Of a DNA stretch of 6,197 nucleotides, positions 1-5,465 are shown in pieces (position 1 is the stretch's first letter; the number at the start of each line of letters is the position of its first letter). The notes beneath the pieces are model-generated. The model was not told the origin of the DNA. It searched no databases and saw nothing but the letters and a program-made list of their open reading frames with translations. This DNA is from Clostridia bacterium (GTDB taxonomy: Bacteria > Bacillota > DULZ01). Both the position numbers and the translations under genes were made by a program. The stretch is taken from assembly GCA_012520135.1 (NCBI GenBank), contig JAAYOX010000282.1, positions 1-6,197 on the forward strand, in the 5' to 3' direction.

Positions 1-2
1 AT

Positions 3-29
3 AACGTAGAATTAGGCAATAATGAATAA
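3..29 (+). CDS. Possible 3' end of an upstream gene (partial)
   Basis: One frame stays open from the window edge for eight codons (reading NVELGNNE) and ends at TAA 27-29, about 34 bases before the hfq start. In many Bacillota the gene just upstream of hfq is miaA (tRNA dimethylallyltransferase), so this could be its C-terminus. The stretch is far too short to identify, and the other two frames stop within the first nine bases. The call rests on position only. Confidence 0.2.
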   Translation, partial: NVELGNNE

Positions 30-63
30 TTATCTTATTTTTACCAAGTTTGGAGGGAAAAAG

Positions 64-288
64 ATGAACAAGGCCCAGACGAACATTCAGGATGCACTCC
101 TGAATCAAATGCGAAAAGAAAGCATTCCCGTTACCGTTTACTTGGTTAACGGTTTTCAACTAAAAGGCCTGGTGCGAGGCTTCGATAATTTTACTGTTTT
201 GCTGGAAGTAGAAGGTAAACAGCAGATGATTTATAAACATGCCATCTCTACAATGATGCCTCATAAACCGGTAAACCTGAGCAATTAG
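64..288 (+). CDS. hfq: RNA chaperone Hfq
   Basis: Hfq is an Sm-like protein that forms a hexameric ring and binds small RNAs and mRNAs in the cytoplasm. The 74-residue product carries the family signature: NIQD near residues 7-10, an RK pair at 17-18 on the rim, the IPVTVYLVNG strand at 21-30, FDNF at 40-43, and the Sm2 motif YKHAIST at 57-63. Almost nothing follows the Sm fold, as is usual for the short Gram-positive Hfqs that lack the long acidic tail of enterobacterial Hfq. ATG 64 is chosen over the in-frame ATG at 22 because GGAGGG at 52-57 sits six bases before it, and because Hfq proteins normally begin close to the NIQD helix. No promoter is clear in the 63 bases upstream, so transcription may come from the gene to the left. 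An intrinsic terminator overlaps the stop codon. Confidence 0.97.
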   Translation: MNKAQTNIQDALLNQMRKESIPVTVYLVNGFQLKGLVRGFDNFTVLLEVEGKQQMIYKHAISTMMPHKPVNLSN

Positions 289-315
289 ACCTCCTAGCTG
301 GGAGGTTTAATTTTT
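287..315 (+). terminator. Rho-independent terminator of hfq
   Basis: ACCTCC (289-294) pairs perfectly with GGAGGT (301-306) around a six-base loop. A-U and G-U pairs extend the stem into the hfq stop codon. TAATTTTT follows at 308-315. This separates hfq from the spoVK transcript, at least in part. Confidence 0.8.
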
Positions 316-398
316 GGACAGCTTTTAAGTGGTAGCACTCTTTGGTCGCTCAAATAGTATGATGATGGTAGCCCATTTTACAGGAGCGAGGTGAAAGA

Positions 399-1457
399 AT
401 GCAGATTAAGTTAAGCTTCAATCCCAAAGACAGGTATCAACCCCAGCCGGAACGCAATAATCCCAGGGAGAGAAGACGAAATGTGCCCACGTCCCCAATT
501 AGGGATTTGGAAAAACCTAGGCTGAGAAAGCAACCGGTGTTACCTGAACATGGCCGGATCCAGGCCGAGCCTCCTAAATTAGGGGGTTGGCGAAAAATTG
601 AGCTTTTACTGGGAGAATTCGACGAGTTGGTTGGTCTTAATGATATCAAAGAGGTGTTGAAAGAAATAGCTGCTTTTGTAGAAATCCAGAAGCAGCGTGA
701 ACAAGAAGGATTGGCTACCGAACCCATGACATTACACATGTTGTTTAAAGGTTCTCCCGGCACAGGTAAAACCACTGTAGCCAGACTGGTAGGCAAATTG
801 TTTAAAGAGTTAGGGGTGTTGAGTAAAGGCCATTTAATCGAAGTTGATCGGGCCGATTTAGTTGGCGAATATATCGGACATACAGCCCAAAAAACTAAAG
901 ATCAATTAAAAAAGGCTGCCGGAGGCATTTTGTTTGTGGATGAGGCCTATTCTTTGGGGCGGGGCGGGGAGAAAGATTTCGGTAAAGAAGCAACGGATAT
1001 TATGGTGAAATATATGGAAGATTTGCGAGATGATTTAATTGTCATCCTGGCGGGTTATACTCACGAAATGGATGCTTTTATGGCCTCCAACCCGGGCCTG
1101 AAGTCACGTTTTCCTATCCAGTTGGAGTTTCCTGACTATACGGTTATGGAATTGGTGGCTATCGGTAAATTAATGTTGAAAAAACGGCAGTATTGGTTGG
1201 AGGACGAAGCCCTTGAGGAACTGGAAAGAATTTTACGAAGGGCTATTCTCCAAGGGCATAATAGAAGTGGCAACGCTCGTTTAGTACGGAATCTAATCGA
1301 AAGAGCTATTCGCCGCCAAGCAGTGAGATTAGTCAAACAGCCCTGGGTATCCAGGGAAGATCTGATGATGATTACCAAAGCTGATTTAATTAGCGATAGT
1401 GCCTTAATCAAAATCACGGAATTAGAGACTGTAATAGAGCAGTCCCAGACCATATGA
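399..1457 (+). CDS. spoVK: SpoVK-type AAA+ ATPase, stage V sporulation protein K
   Basis: This is a CbxX/CfqX-family AAA+ ATPase. SpoVK in B. subtilis is needed late in spore maturation; its substrate is not established. Visible motifs in the 352-residue product are Walker A GSPGTGKT (118-125), a pore-loop-like GEYIGHTAQKT (156-166), Walker B ILFVDE (177-182), a sensor-1 segment IVILAGY (214-220), a likely arginine finger in NPGLKSRFP (R237), and a sensor-2-like GNARLVRN (291-298). The stretches VLSKGHLIE, ADLVGEYIGHTAQKT and GGEKDFGKEA match what I recall of SpoVK closely. Residues 1-60 are rich in Arg, Pro and Gln, probably disordered, and look unlike the ATPase core. The start is supported by GAGGTG at 388-393, five bases before ATG 399. 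I saw no convincing promoter in 316-398. ynbB follows 44 bp downstream and is probably in the same transcript. Confidence 0.9.
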   Translation: MQIKLSFNPKDRYQPQPERNNPRERRRNVPTSPIRDLEKPRLRKQPVLPEHGRIQAEPPKLGGWRKIELLLGEFDELVGLNDIKEVLKEIAAFVEIQKQREQEGLATEPMTLHMLFKGSPGTGKTTVARLVGKLFKELGVLSKGHLIEVDRADLVGEYIGHTAQKTKDQLKKAAGGILFVDEAYSLGRGGEKDFGKEATDIMVKYMEDLRDDLIVILAGYTHEMDAFMASNPGLKSRFPIQLEFPDYTVMELVAIGKLMLKKRQYWLEDEALEELERILRRAILQGHNRSGNARLVRNLIERAIRRQAVRLVKQPWVSREDLMMITKADLISDSALIKITELETVIEQSQTI

Positions 1458-1501
1458 TATATTAATTAACAACAAGCGTTAAAGGAGACGGACAAGAAAG
1501 G

Positions 1502-2773
1502 ATGAACAGTGGTATCAAGTTTTGCCGCAGCTCTATCTGGTCTTTAGCTCAGGATGCCGAAGCTGACATTCAAAAGATACTGTTGGCCGTAAGACAAAGG
1601 GCCGAATTGAATCATTACAAAGTATTGTCGGCATTTAGGGAAATGGAAGTAAGCGATTATCATTTCAATGAAACTACAGGCTATGGCTATGGGGATATAG
1701 GACGAGACCTGTTGGATCAGTTGTATGCACGGGTTTTTGGCGCCGAAGCCGGTTTAGTCCGTCCCCAAATCGTATCGGGAACCCATGCTATCGCCTTATG
1801 TTTCTACGGGGTGTTACGTCCCGGTGATGAGGTGCTGTTTGCCACCGGTCAACCCTATGATACTCTCTCACAAGTGATGGGTACCAAGCAAAATGGGGAC
1901 GGTTCTTTAGCCGATTGGGGTATTACTTCCCGGGTAATACCTTTAAATAATGAGGATAAACCTGATTTTTCAGCCATAGTCAAGGCAATTACTCCCGCCA
2001 CTAAAATGGTGGCAATACAACGTTCCAGAGGCTATAGCTTGCGGCCTTCTTTTTCCATCAGTGATATTGAACAGCTCATTGGGGTGGTTAAGCAGGTAAA
2101 ACCTGGCGTGACCTGTTTTGTGGACAACTGTTATGGGGAATTCGTCGAAAATAAAGAGCCCAGTCAAGTGGGGGCCGATTTGGTGGCCGGATCCCTGATC
2201 AAAAATCCGGGAGGGGGTATTGCACCGGCAGGCGGCTATATTGTGGGCAAAGCAGATTTAATCCAAAAAATTGCCAACAGATTAACAGCCCCCGGTTTGG
2301 GGACTGAATTAGGCTGCTCTTTGGCAGGAAAGCGGTTATATTTTCAGGGATTATTCCTGGCACCTCTGGTAGTGGCAGAGGCTTTACAAGGAACCGTATT
2401 GACAGCCAGACTGATGTCAGCTTTGGGGTTTAAAGTAACACCTCATTGGGAGGAAGAGAGAACAGATATTATTCAAGCCATTATTTTTGGTTCCAGGGAA
2501 CGATTAGTGGCTTTTTGCCAAGGACTCCAGAAAGGCTCGCCTGTGGATTCCTATATTACCCCGGAAGCATCTCCTATGCCCGGTTATGAAGATAGGGTAA
2601 TTATGGCCGGGGGTACCTTTATCCAAGGCTCATCTATTGAGCTGAGTGCTGACGGGCCCCTCAGGGAACCTTATGTTGCCTATTTGCAGGGAGGACTGGC
2701 TTATCCCTACATTAAGGCAGGGTTATTAACGGCGCTGGAGCATATGGCAGAGCAAGGCTTAATTTCTGTATAG
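1502..2773 (+). CDS. ynbB: YnbB-type PLP-dependent enzyme (methionine gamma-lyase / 'aluminum resistance' family)
   Basis: The 423-residue product belongs to the fold-type I PLP enzymes of the Met gamma-lyase/Cys-Met metabolism group, often annotated 'aluminum resistance protein'. The true substrate is not firmly known. Recognisable blocks are SDYHFNETTGYGYGDIGRD (51-69), the LVRPQIVSGTHA cofactor-binding region (85-96), FVDNCYGE (206-213, with D208 likely contacting the PLP ring), and SLIKNPGGG (231-239), where K234 is the probable Schiff-base lysine. The C-terminal block GTFIQGSSIELSADGP (371-386) is also typical. Length fits the family (about 420). ATG 1502 is the first in-frame start. AAAGGAG at 1481-1487 lies 14 bases upstream, which is long; a weaker GAAAGG lies right before the ATG. 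The gene likely forms an operon with spoVK. It ends 6 bp from the stop codon of convergent lexA, with no hairpin terminator between. Confidence 0.9.
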   Translation: MNSGIKFCRSSIWSLAQDAEADIQKILLAVRQRAELNHYKVLSAFREMEVSDYHFNETTGYGYGDIGRDLLDQLYARVFGAEAGLVRPQIVSGTHAIALCFYGVLRPGDEVLFATGQPYDTLSQVMGTKQNGDGSLADWGITSRVIPLNNEDKPDFSAIVKAITPATKMVAIQRSRGYSLRPSFSISDIEQLIGVVKQVKPGVTCFVDNCYGEFVENKEPSQVGADLVAGSLIKNPGGGIAPAGGYIVGKADLIQKIANRLTAPGLGTELGCSLAGKRLYFQGLFLAPLVVAEALQGTVLTARLMSALGFKVTPHWEEERTDIIQAIIFGSRERLVAFCQGLQKGSPVDSYITPEASPMPGYEDRVIMAGGTFIQGSSIELSADGPLREPYVAYLQGGLAYPYIKAGLLTALEHMAEQGLISV

Positions 2774-2779
2774 GGGTGT

Positions 2780-3394
2780 TTAATAAATGTTTCGATAGAG
2801 ACCGACTACTTTCCCCAAAATGATGACCTCCCGGCTATAGATAGGAGCGTACTGGGGATTTTCCGGTTGCAGTCTGACGTAGTCCCTTTCTTTATAAAAG
2901 CGTTTAATCGTAGCTTCTTCCTCCAGGAGCGCAGCTACTATATCACCGTTTTCCGCGGTGGATTGCCGTTTTACAATAACGTAATCACCGTCATGGATTC
3001 CTGCATCAATCATACTGTTTCCCACTACAGTTAACATAAAAACATCATGATGTCGAACAAGAGGGAAGGGGAGGGAGATAACCTCCTCTATATTTTCTGT
3101 GGCCAGAATAGGTTCGCCGGCGGTAATCCGTCCTAATAAAGGTACAGGAATCATAGGACAGCTGTCTACATGGTTATCAGGGTCTAAAATTTCAATGGCT
3201 CTAGGCTTGGAAGGATCCCGTCTGATATAGCCTTTAGACTCCAGTTGTGCCAAGTGGCCGTGAACTGTGGAACTGGAACTGAGACCTACTGCTCTGCCGA
3301 TTTCGCGCACAGAAGGGGGATAACCTTTCTCTTTAGTAATTCTTTGAATATATTGTAGAATCTCAATCTGACGGGGGGACAGATCATCATACAT
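2780..3394 (-). CDS. lexA: SOS repressor LexA (self-cleaving serine protease, S24 family)
   Basis: LexA represses DNA-damage genes and is inactivated when RecA filaments stimulate its self-cleavage. The 204-residue product has the full architecture. An N-terminal winged helix-turn-helix covers about residues 1-66, with PPSVREIGRAVGLSSSSTVHGHL around 26-48. A linker leads to the cleavage site LGRITAGEP, cut between A92 and G93. The catalytic Ser is S127 in VVGNSMID and the catalytic Lys is K164 in EATIKRF. Length matches the Gram-positive family (about 205). The start at 3394 is supported by CGGAGG (3410-3405 on the minus strand), ten bases upstream. The gene diverges from a LysM protein; the shared region holds LexA boxes, one over its own -35, so autoregulation is expected. 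It converges on ynbB with a 6-bp gap, and I saw no intrinsic terminator at its 3' end. Confidence 0.97.
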   Translation of the reverse strand: MYDDLSPRQIEILQYIQRITKEKGYPPSVREIGRAVGLSSSSTVHGHLAQLESKGYIRRDPSKPRAIEILDPDNHVDSCPMIPVPLLGRITAGEPILATENIEEVISLPFPLVRHHDVFMLTVVGNSMIDAGIHDGDYVIVKRQSTAENGDIVAALLEEEATIKRFYKERDYVRLQPENPQYAPIYSREVIILGKVVGLYRNIY

Positions 3395-3431
3395 GGGGCA
3401 ATAACCTCCGTTTAGACATTTTTACAACGGT

Positions 3432-3461
3432 ATTATACCATAATCCGCCTGTTATTTGCAA
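3432..3461 (-). promoter_or_regulatory. lexA promoter
   Basis: On the minus strand, TTGCAA (3461-3456) and a perfect TATAAT (3437-3432) are separated by 18 bp. The transcript would start near 3425, leaving a leader of about 30 bases. LexA box 1 (3459-3472) overlaps the -35, so LexA binding should block RNA polymerase. Confidence 0.8.
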
Positions 3462-3472
3462 ACATTTGTTCG
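3459..3472 (+). promoter_or_regulatory. LexA box 1 (lexA side)
   Basis: CAAACATTTGTTCG matches the Gram-positive SOS box CGAAC-N4-GTTCG at nine of ten fixed positions. Read on the minus strand it is CGAACAAATGTTTG. It overlaps the -35 of the lexA promoter and therefore probably mediates autoregulation. Confidence 0.85.
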
Positions 3473-3479
3473 TTTCTTA

Positions 3480-3508
3480 TTGCAACCGAACAAATGTTTT
3501 GTTATAAT
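3480..3508 (+). promoter_or_regulatory. Promoter of the yneA-like gene
   Basis: TTGCAA (3480-3485), a 17-bp spacer and a perfect TATAAT (3503-3508) form a strong sigma-A-type promoter. The transcript would start near 3515. Box 2 fills the spacer and box 3 covers the start site, so transcription should be tightly shut off by LexA until DNA damage. Confidence 0.88.
3487..3500 (+). promoter_or_regulatory. LexA box 2 (spacer of yneA-like promoter)
   Basis: CGAACAAATGTTTT matches eight of ten fixed positions of CGAAC-N4-GTTCG and 13 of 14 of the looser CGAACRNRYGTTYC form. It lies wholly between the -35 and -10. It is the inverted copy of box 1, sharing a 13-base core. Confidence 0.85.
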
Positions 3509-3516
3509 ACCCTTAA

Positions 3517-3530
3517 AGAACACCTGTTCG
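3517..3530 (+). promoter_or_regulatory. LexA box 3 (start site of yneA-like transcript)
   Basis: AGAACACCTGTTCG matches nine of ten fixed positions of CGAAC-N4-GTTCG. It begins just past the predicted transcript start and its last base touches the GGAGGGG ribosome binding site. Its core differs from boxes 1 and 2, so its affinity may differ too. Confidence 0.82.
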
Positions 3531-3542
3531 GAGGGGAAGAGG

Positions 3543-3851
3543 ATGAGGAAAAAGGTTATCAGGCGAAAAAAGTACCGTGGAGGTCATTGGCTGTTTTTGT
3601 GCAGCTTGCTTTTTGTCACCGGTATCATGATGCTTCAAATCACCCCAACGGTGGCTGCCATTAATCTGGATAAAGGCAGTTGGGAGGAGGTCAGGGTCGT
3701 AAAAGGTGATACATTGTGGGGAATTGCAGAACAGTACAGGCAGCCCAGGCAAGATGTACGTCTTTTGATCGCTAAGATACAGGAGGTAAATAATTTACAA
3801 CCCAGTGAACCGATTTATCCGGGCCAAATACTGATTATCCCGATTAATTGA
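3543..3851 (+). CDS. yneA: Membrane-anchored LysM protein, YneA-like SOS cell-division suppressor
   Basis: The 102-residue product has a very basic N-terminus (RKKVIRRKKYR, residues 2-12), one hydrophobic segment at about 15-38 that would anchor it or act as a signal peptide, and a C-terminal LysM peptidoglycan-binding domain at about 48-101 (VVKGDTLWGIAEQY, then EVNNL and YPGQILIIP). Cys20 is not in a lipobox. In B. subtilis YneA has the same size and layout, is transcribed divergently from lexA, and delays division during the SOS response. Here the same position and the LexA boxes at the promoter support that role. ATG 3543 is chosen because GGAGGGG at 3530-3536 lies six bases upstream; the longer frame from TTG 3456 would start upstream of the promoter. 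The usual neighbour yneB (resolvase-like) is absent. LysM alone does not prove function, so YneA identity is partly from context. Confidence 0.85.
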   Translation: MRKKVIRRKKYRGGHWLFLCSLLFVTGIMMLQITPTVAAINLDKGSWEEVRVVKGDTLWGIAEQYRQPRQDVRLLIAKIQEVNNLQPSEPIYPGQILIIPIN

Positions 3852-3865
3852 ATATTTTATGATTT

Positions 3866-3911
3866 AGCCCCCCTGCTCTATTATTTTATGTAAACTGAGC
3901 AGGGGGGTTTT
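3866..3911 (+). terminator. Strong rho-independent terminator of the yneA-like gene
   Basis: CCCCCCTGCTC (3868-3878) pairs perfectly with GAGCAGGGGGG (3897-3907), an 11-bp GC-rich stem around an 18-base A/T-rich loop. TTTTGTGTTGCTTTT follows. It begins 15 bases after the stop codon and makes the LysM gene a single-gene transcript. Confidence 0.93.
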
Positions 3912-4031
3912 GTGTTGCTTTTAGGGTTATTCCCGGAGTGAGGTTGAAGACTTAAAGACTTAAAATGTATTCCCAAACAAAGCGTTCGAATATTGCTTTA
4001 GGAAAGCGCTCTTGAACCTAATGTACGGCAG

Positions 4032-4106
4032 GCTCCGGTGTGGCATCATTGTTCCGTCAAGAACTCTGCAGATCAAGGATGATGAGCTTGCTTGCATGAC
4101 CGGAGC
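4032..4106 (+). repeat. Nested inverted repeats (possible multi-helix RNA)
   Basis: An outer 8-bp helix, GCTCCGGT (4032-4039) with ACCGGAGC (4099-4106), encloses a 6-bp helix, CATCAT (4044-4049) with ATGATG (4079-4084). That in turn encloses a 4-bp stem, GTTC (4051-4054) with GAAC (4061-4064). The pairs are nested in the order a folded RNA needs. The strand of any transcript is unknown. Confidence 0.5.
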
Positions 4107-4146
4107 GAATGGAAACAAAGTTTGAGCTACGAAAGACCTTAATGGC

Positions 4147-4167
4147 TGCTCCAGGTGGTTAGGAGCA
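4147..4167 (+). repeat. 6-bp hairpin
   Basis: TGCTCC (4147-4152) pairs with GGAGCA (4162-4167) around a nine-base loop. No T-run follows, so it is not a terminator. It belongs to the series of stems in this block. Confidence 0.5.
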
Positions 4168-4185
4168 TTGCTTAAAGGAGTTCCT

Positions 4186-4356
4186 ATGGTCAGAGTCGCC
4201 GGGGTCCCAGCGTGGGAACAACGTGTAAGTTTTATTGGAAAGTATTATTGGGCAGGCTCAAGGAGCCTGTGGAAGTGTAGTTGTAGTTGTGGAGCCACAG
4301 GGGAGATTGATATCCACTACCAAAGGCTTTACAAAATAAAATACTACTTCCGATAA
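4186..4356 (+). CDS. Doubtful small ORF, 56 residues
   Basis: ATG 4186 has AAAGGAG at 4174-4180 five bases upstream, a plausible ribosome binding site. The product would be basic and soluble, with a cysteine cluster CSCSCG near residues 32-37 and a Tyr/Lys-rich end (YKIKYYFR). I recognise no family. The frame overlaps three inverted repeats that look like RNA structure, and the Cys/Ser run comes from a simple GTAGTTGTAGTTGTGG repeat-like stretch, so it may be an accidental frame. It could also be a fragment of a lost gene. Nothing in the neighbours suggests a role. Confidence 0.2.
   Translation: MVRVAGVPAWEQRVSFIGKYYWAGSRSLWKCSCSCGATGEIDIHYQRLYKIKYYFR
4205..4217 (+). repeat. Short hairpin TCCCA-GCG-TGGGA
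   Basis: Five perfect pairs (4205-4209 with 4213-4217) close a three-base loop. It lies between the hairpin at 4147-4167 and the pair of alternative hairpins at 4253-4301. Confidence 0.45.
4253..4301 (+). repeat. Two mutually exclusive hairpins
   Basis: CAGGCTC (4253-4259) pairs with GAGCCTG (4263-4269) around a three-base loop. CCTGTGG (4266-4272) can instead pair with CCACAGG (4295-4301). The two 7-bp stems share 4266-4269, so only one can form at a time. No T-run follows the second stem, so this is not a standard attenuator. Confidence 0.5.
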
Positions 4357-4556
4357 TCTATATTATGTAAACTTATTGGCTAACATAAAAGAAACTACCT
4401 CTGCCCCGCGATAGTGGTCACAAGTTGTTCACTTGAGCTGCATTATGAGTTTTCGAAATTTCAGCTACTCCTTGGTCGTCTCCGGCATATCCATGTAATC
4501 CGAGAGTAAGTTCCGCTGTATAGGTTTAATAAATATGTTGATATCCTTCCCACGAT

Positions 4557-5462
4557 TTAGGCACGGTGCTGTTCGGGTACTCCTTCTTCACTGACGGTTT
4601 GTGCCTTAGAGACATTAATGATGATGATAGCTCCGATAATCAAGGCACCACCTATAAACTGTAGCAGTGACATTCGTTCAGAAAAGATGATAGCTGCTAA
4701 AGCAATGGTTATAGCAGGTTCAATAGCCGTGATAATTGCAGTTTTACTGGCTCCTACCAGTTGAACCGCTTTATAGATAAAACCGATCCCTATTGCTGTT
4801 CCAAATAAAGCCATTAAAGCTCCATACACCCATACTAAAGGAGGTTGGGCTAAATGAAGTTGGTTTGTTGCCAGGCTCACACACAAATGAAAGACGAAAG
4901 TGGCCGGTATTGTACAGGCCGTGACCAGTAACGGATTAATACCGGCTGAAAACCGGTTGCCCCCTACAATAAATAAACAATAAAAAAATCCTGAACCCAT
5001 ACCAACCAAAACACCTTTCAGATTGACTGTATCCACTGACAGATCAAGTACCAAATATAAGCCAACCGTGGTGATGATCACGGAGATTAATTTATAGATG
5101 GTCAGTCTTTCGTCACCGATGAGAACACTGATCACCACTACGAATACCGGTGCAGTATAAAGCAATAGTGTGGCTATTGAAGCAGAGGTCAGAGTGATGG
5201 CTACAAAAAACAGCAATGAAGAGAGACCGTAAACTACTCCCAACAATGCAAAAGAAAGTAGCTGCTTCTTCCCTATTTTTTCAATCTGCTTTTGCCAATA
5301 CAAATACCCCCACAGCATAATTGAAGCCATCCCAAAACGAATGGTTAACATGGTTAGGGGTGTAGCGCCAAATGAATAGGCCATCTTTGCAAAGATGGCT
5401 ATCGTTCCCATACTGGTGGCGGCTGTTAAAGCATAAATAATCCCTAATTTGCCTTTTGTCAA
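4557..5462 (-). CDS. EamA/DMT-superfamily permease, downstream copy of a tandem pair
   Basis: The 301-residue product is very hydrophobic, with about ten membrane segments arranged as two EamA repeats (about residues 9-138 and 148-287), the usual size and layout of drug/metabolite transporters. Substrate cannot be told from sequence; family members export amino acids, metabolites or drugs. Typical features are APVFVVVISVLIGDE (101-115) at the end of the first repeat and the matching EPAITIALAAIIFSE (251-265) in the second. The start codon is TTG at 5462-5460: GGAGGAG (5477-5471, minus strand) lies eight bases upstream and the residues that follow, MTKGKLGIIYALTAATSMG, fit an EamA N-terminus. 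It follows its paralogue by 3 bp, and its ribosome binding site lies inside the last codons of that gene, so translation is probably coupled. I saw no clear terminator downstream. Confidence 0.9.
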   Translation of the reverse strand: MTKGKLGIIYALTAATSMGTIAIFAKMAYSFGATPLTMLTIRFGMASIMLWGYLYWQKQIEKIGKKQLLSFALLGVVYGLSSLLFFVAITLTSASIATLLLYTAPVFVVVISVLIGDERLTIYKLISVIITTVGLYLVLDLSVDTVNLKGVLVGMGSGFFYCLFIVGGNRFSAGINPLLVTACTIPATFVFHLCVSLATNQLHLAQPPLVWVYGALMALFGTAIGIGFIYKAVQLVGASKTAIITAIEPAITIALAAIIFSERMSLLQFIGGALIIGAIIIINVSKAQTVSEEGVPEQHRA

Positions 5463-5465
5463 CGT

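Larger units (their letters stand above)
3912..4556. other. Unassigned 645-bp intergenic block rich in inverted repeats
   Basis: No recognised gene lies here. The left end has a tandem 8-base duplication, AAGACTTA at 3947-3954 and 3955-3962. Two alternative 5-bp stems share GCTTT at 3995-3999, pairing with AAAGC at 3979-3983 or 4003-4007. From 4032 to 4301 there is a dense series of inverted repeats, listed separately. From 4357 to 4556 I see only short open frames on both strands and a small stem (CAAGT 4421-4425 with ACTTG 4431-4435). There is no tRNA, CRISPR array, or clear terminator for the minus-strand transporter genes. The block could be a structured RNA locus or the decayed remains of a mobile element such as a group II intron; I found no domain V-like hairpin and no reverse-transcriptase frame. 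Confidence 0.5.

Noticed and set aside
22..63. Longer hfq reading frame from ATG 22
   Set aside because: It would add 14 residues not seen in Hfq; GGAGGG at 52-57 clearly serves ATG 64.
351..380. SigG-like promoter before spoVK: CAAATA, 17 bp, CATTTTA
   Set aside because: The -10 match is fair, but the transcript would start at about 387, right at the ribosome binding site (388-393), and SpoVK is known as a mother-cell gene. Probably chance.
437..796. Minus-strand frame opposite spoVK
   Set aside because: Shadow of a clear AAA+ gene; no family features, no ribosome binding site considered convincing. The same applies to the minus-strand frames at 1136-1453, 1970-2167 and 3513-3752.
3456..3542. 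N-terminal extension of the LysM protein from TTG 3456
   Set aside because: It lies across the LexA boxes and upstream of the promoter; ATG 3543 has a strong ribosome binding site.
3979..3999. tRNA T-arm-like GTTCGAAT
   Set aside because: The flanks do not form a proper 5-bp T-stem around a 7-base loop and no acceptor or anticodon arm is found nearby.
4421..4525. Minus-strand open stretch of 35 codons, reading ELTLGLHGYAGDD in part
   Set aside because: It has no start codon after the upstream stop, no ribosome binding site and no recognisable family. A length of 35 codons is expected by chance; at most a gene fragment.
3912..4556. Insertion sequence or CRISPR array
   Set aside because: No transposase frame, no long terminal inverted repeats, no target duplication and no regular repeats were found.
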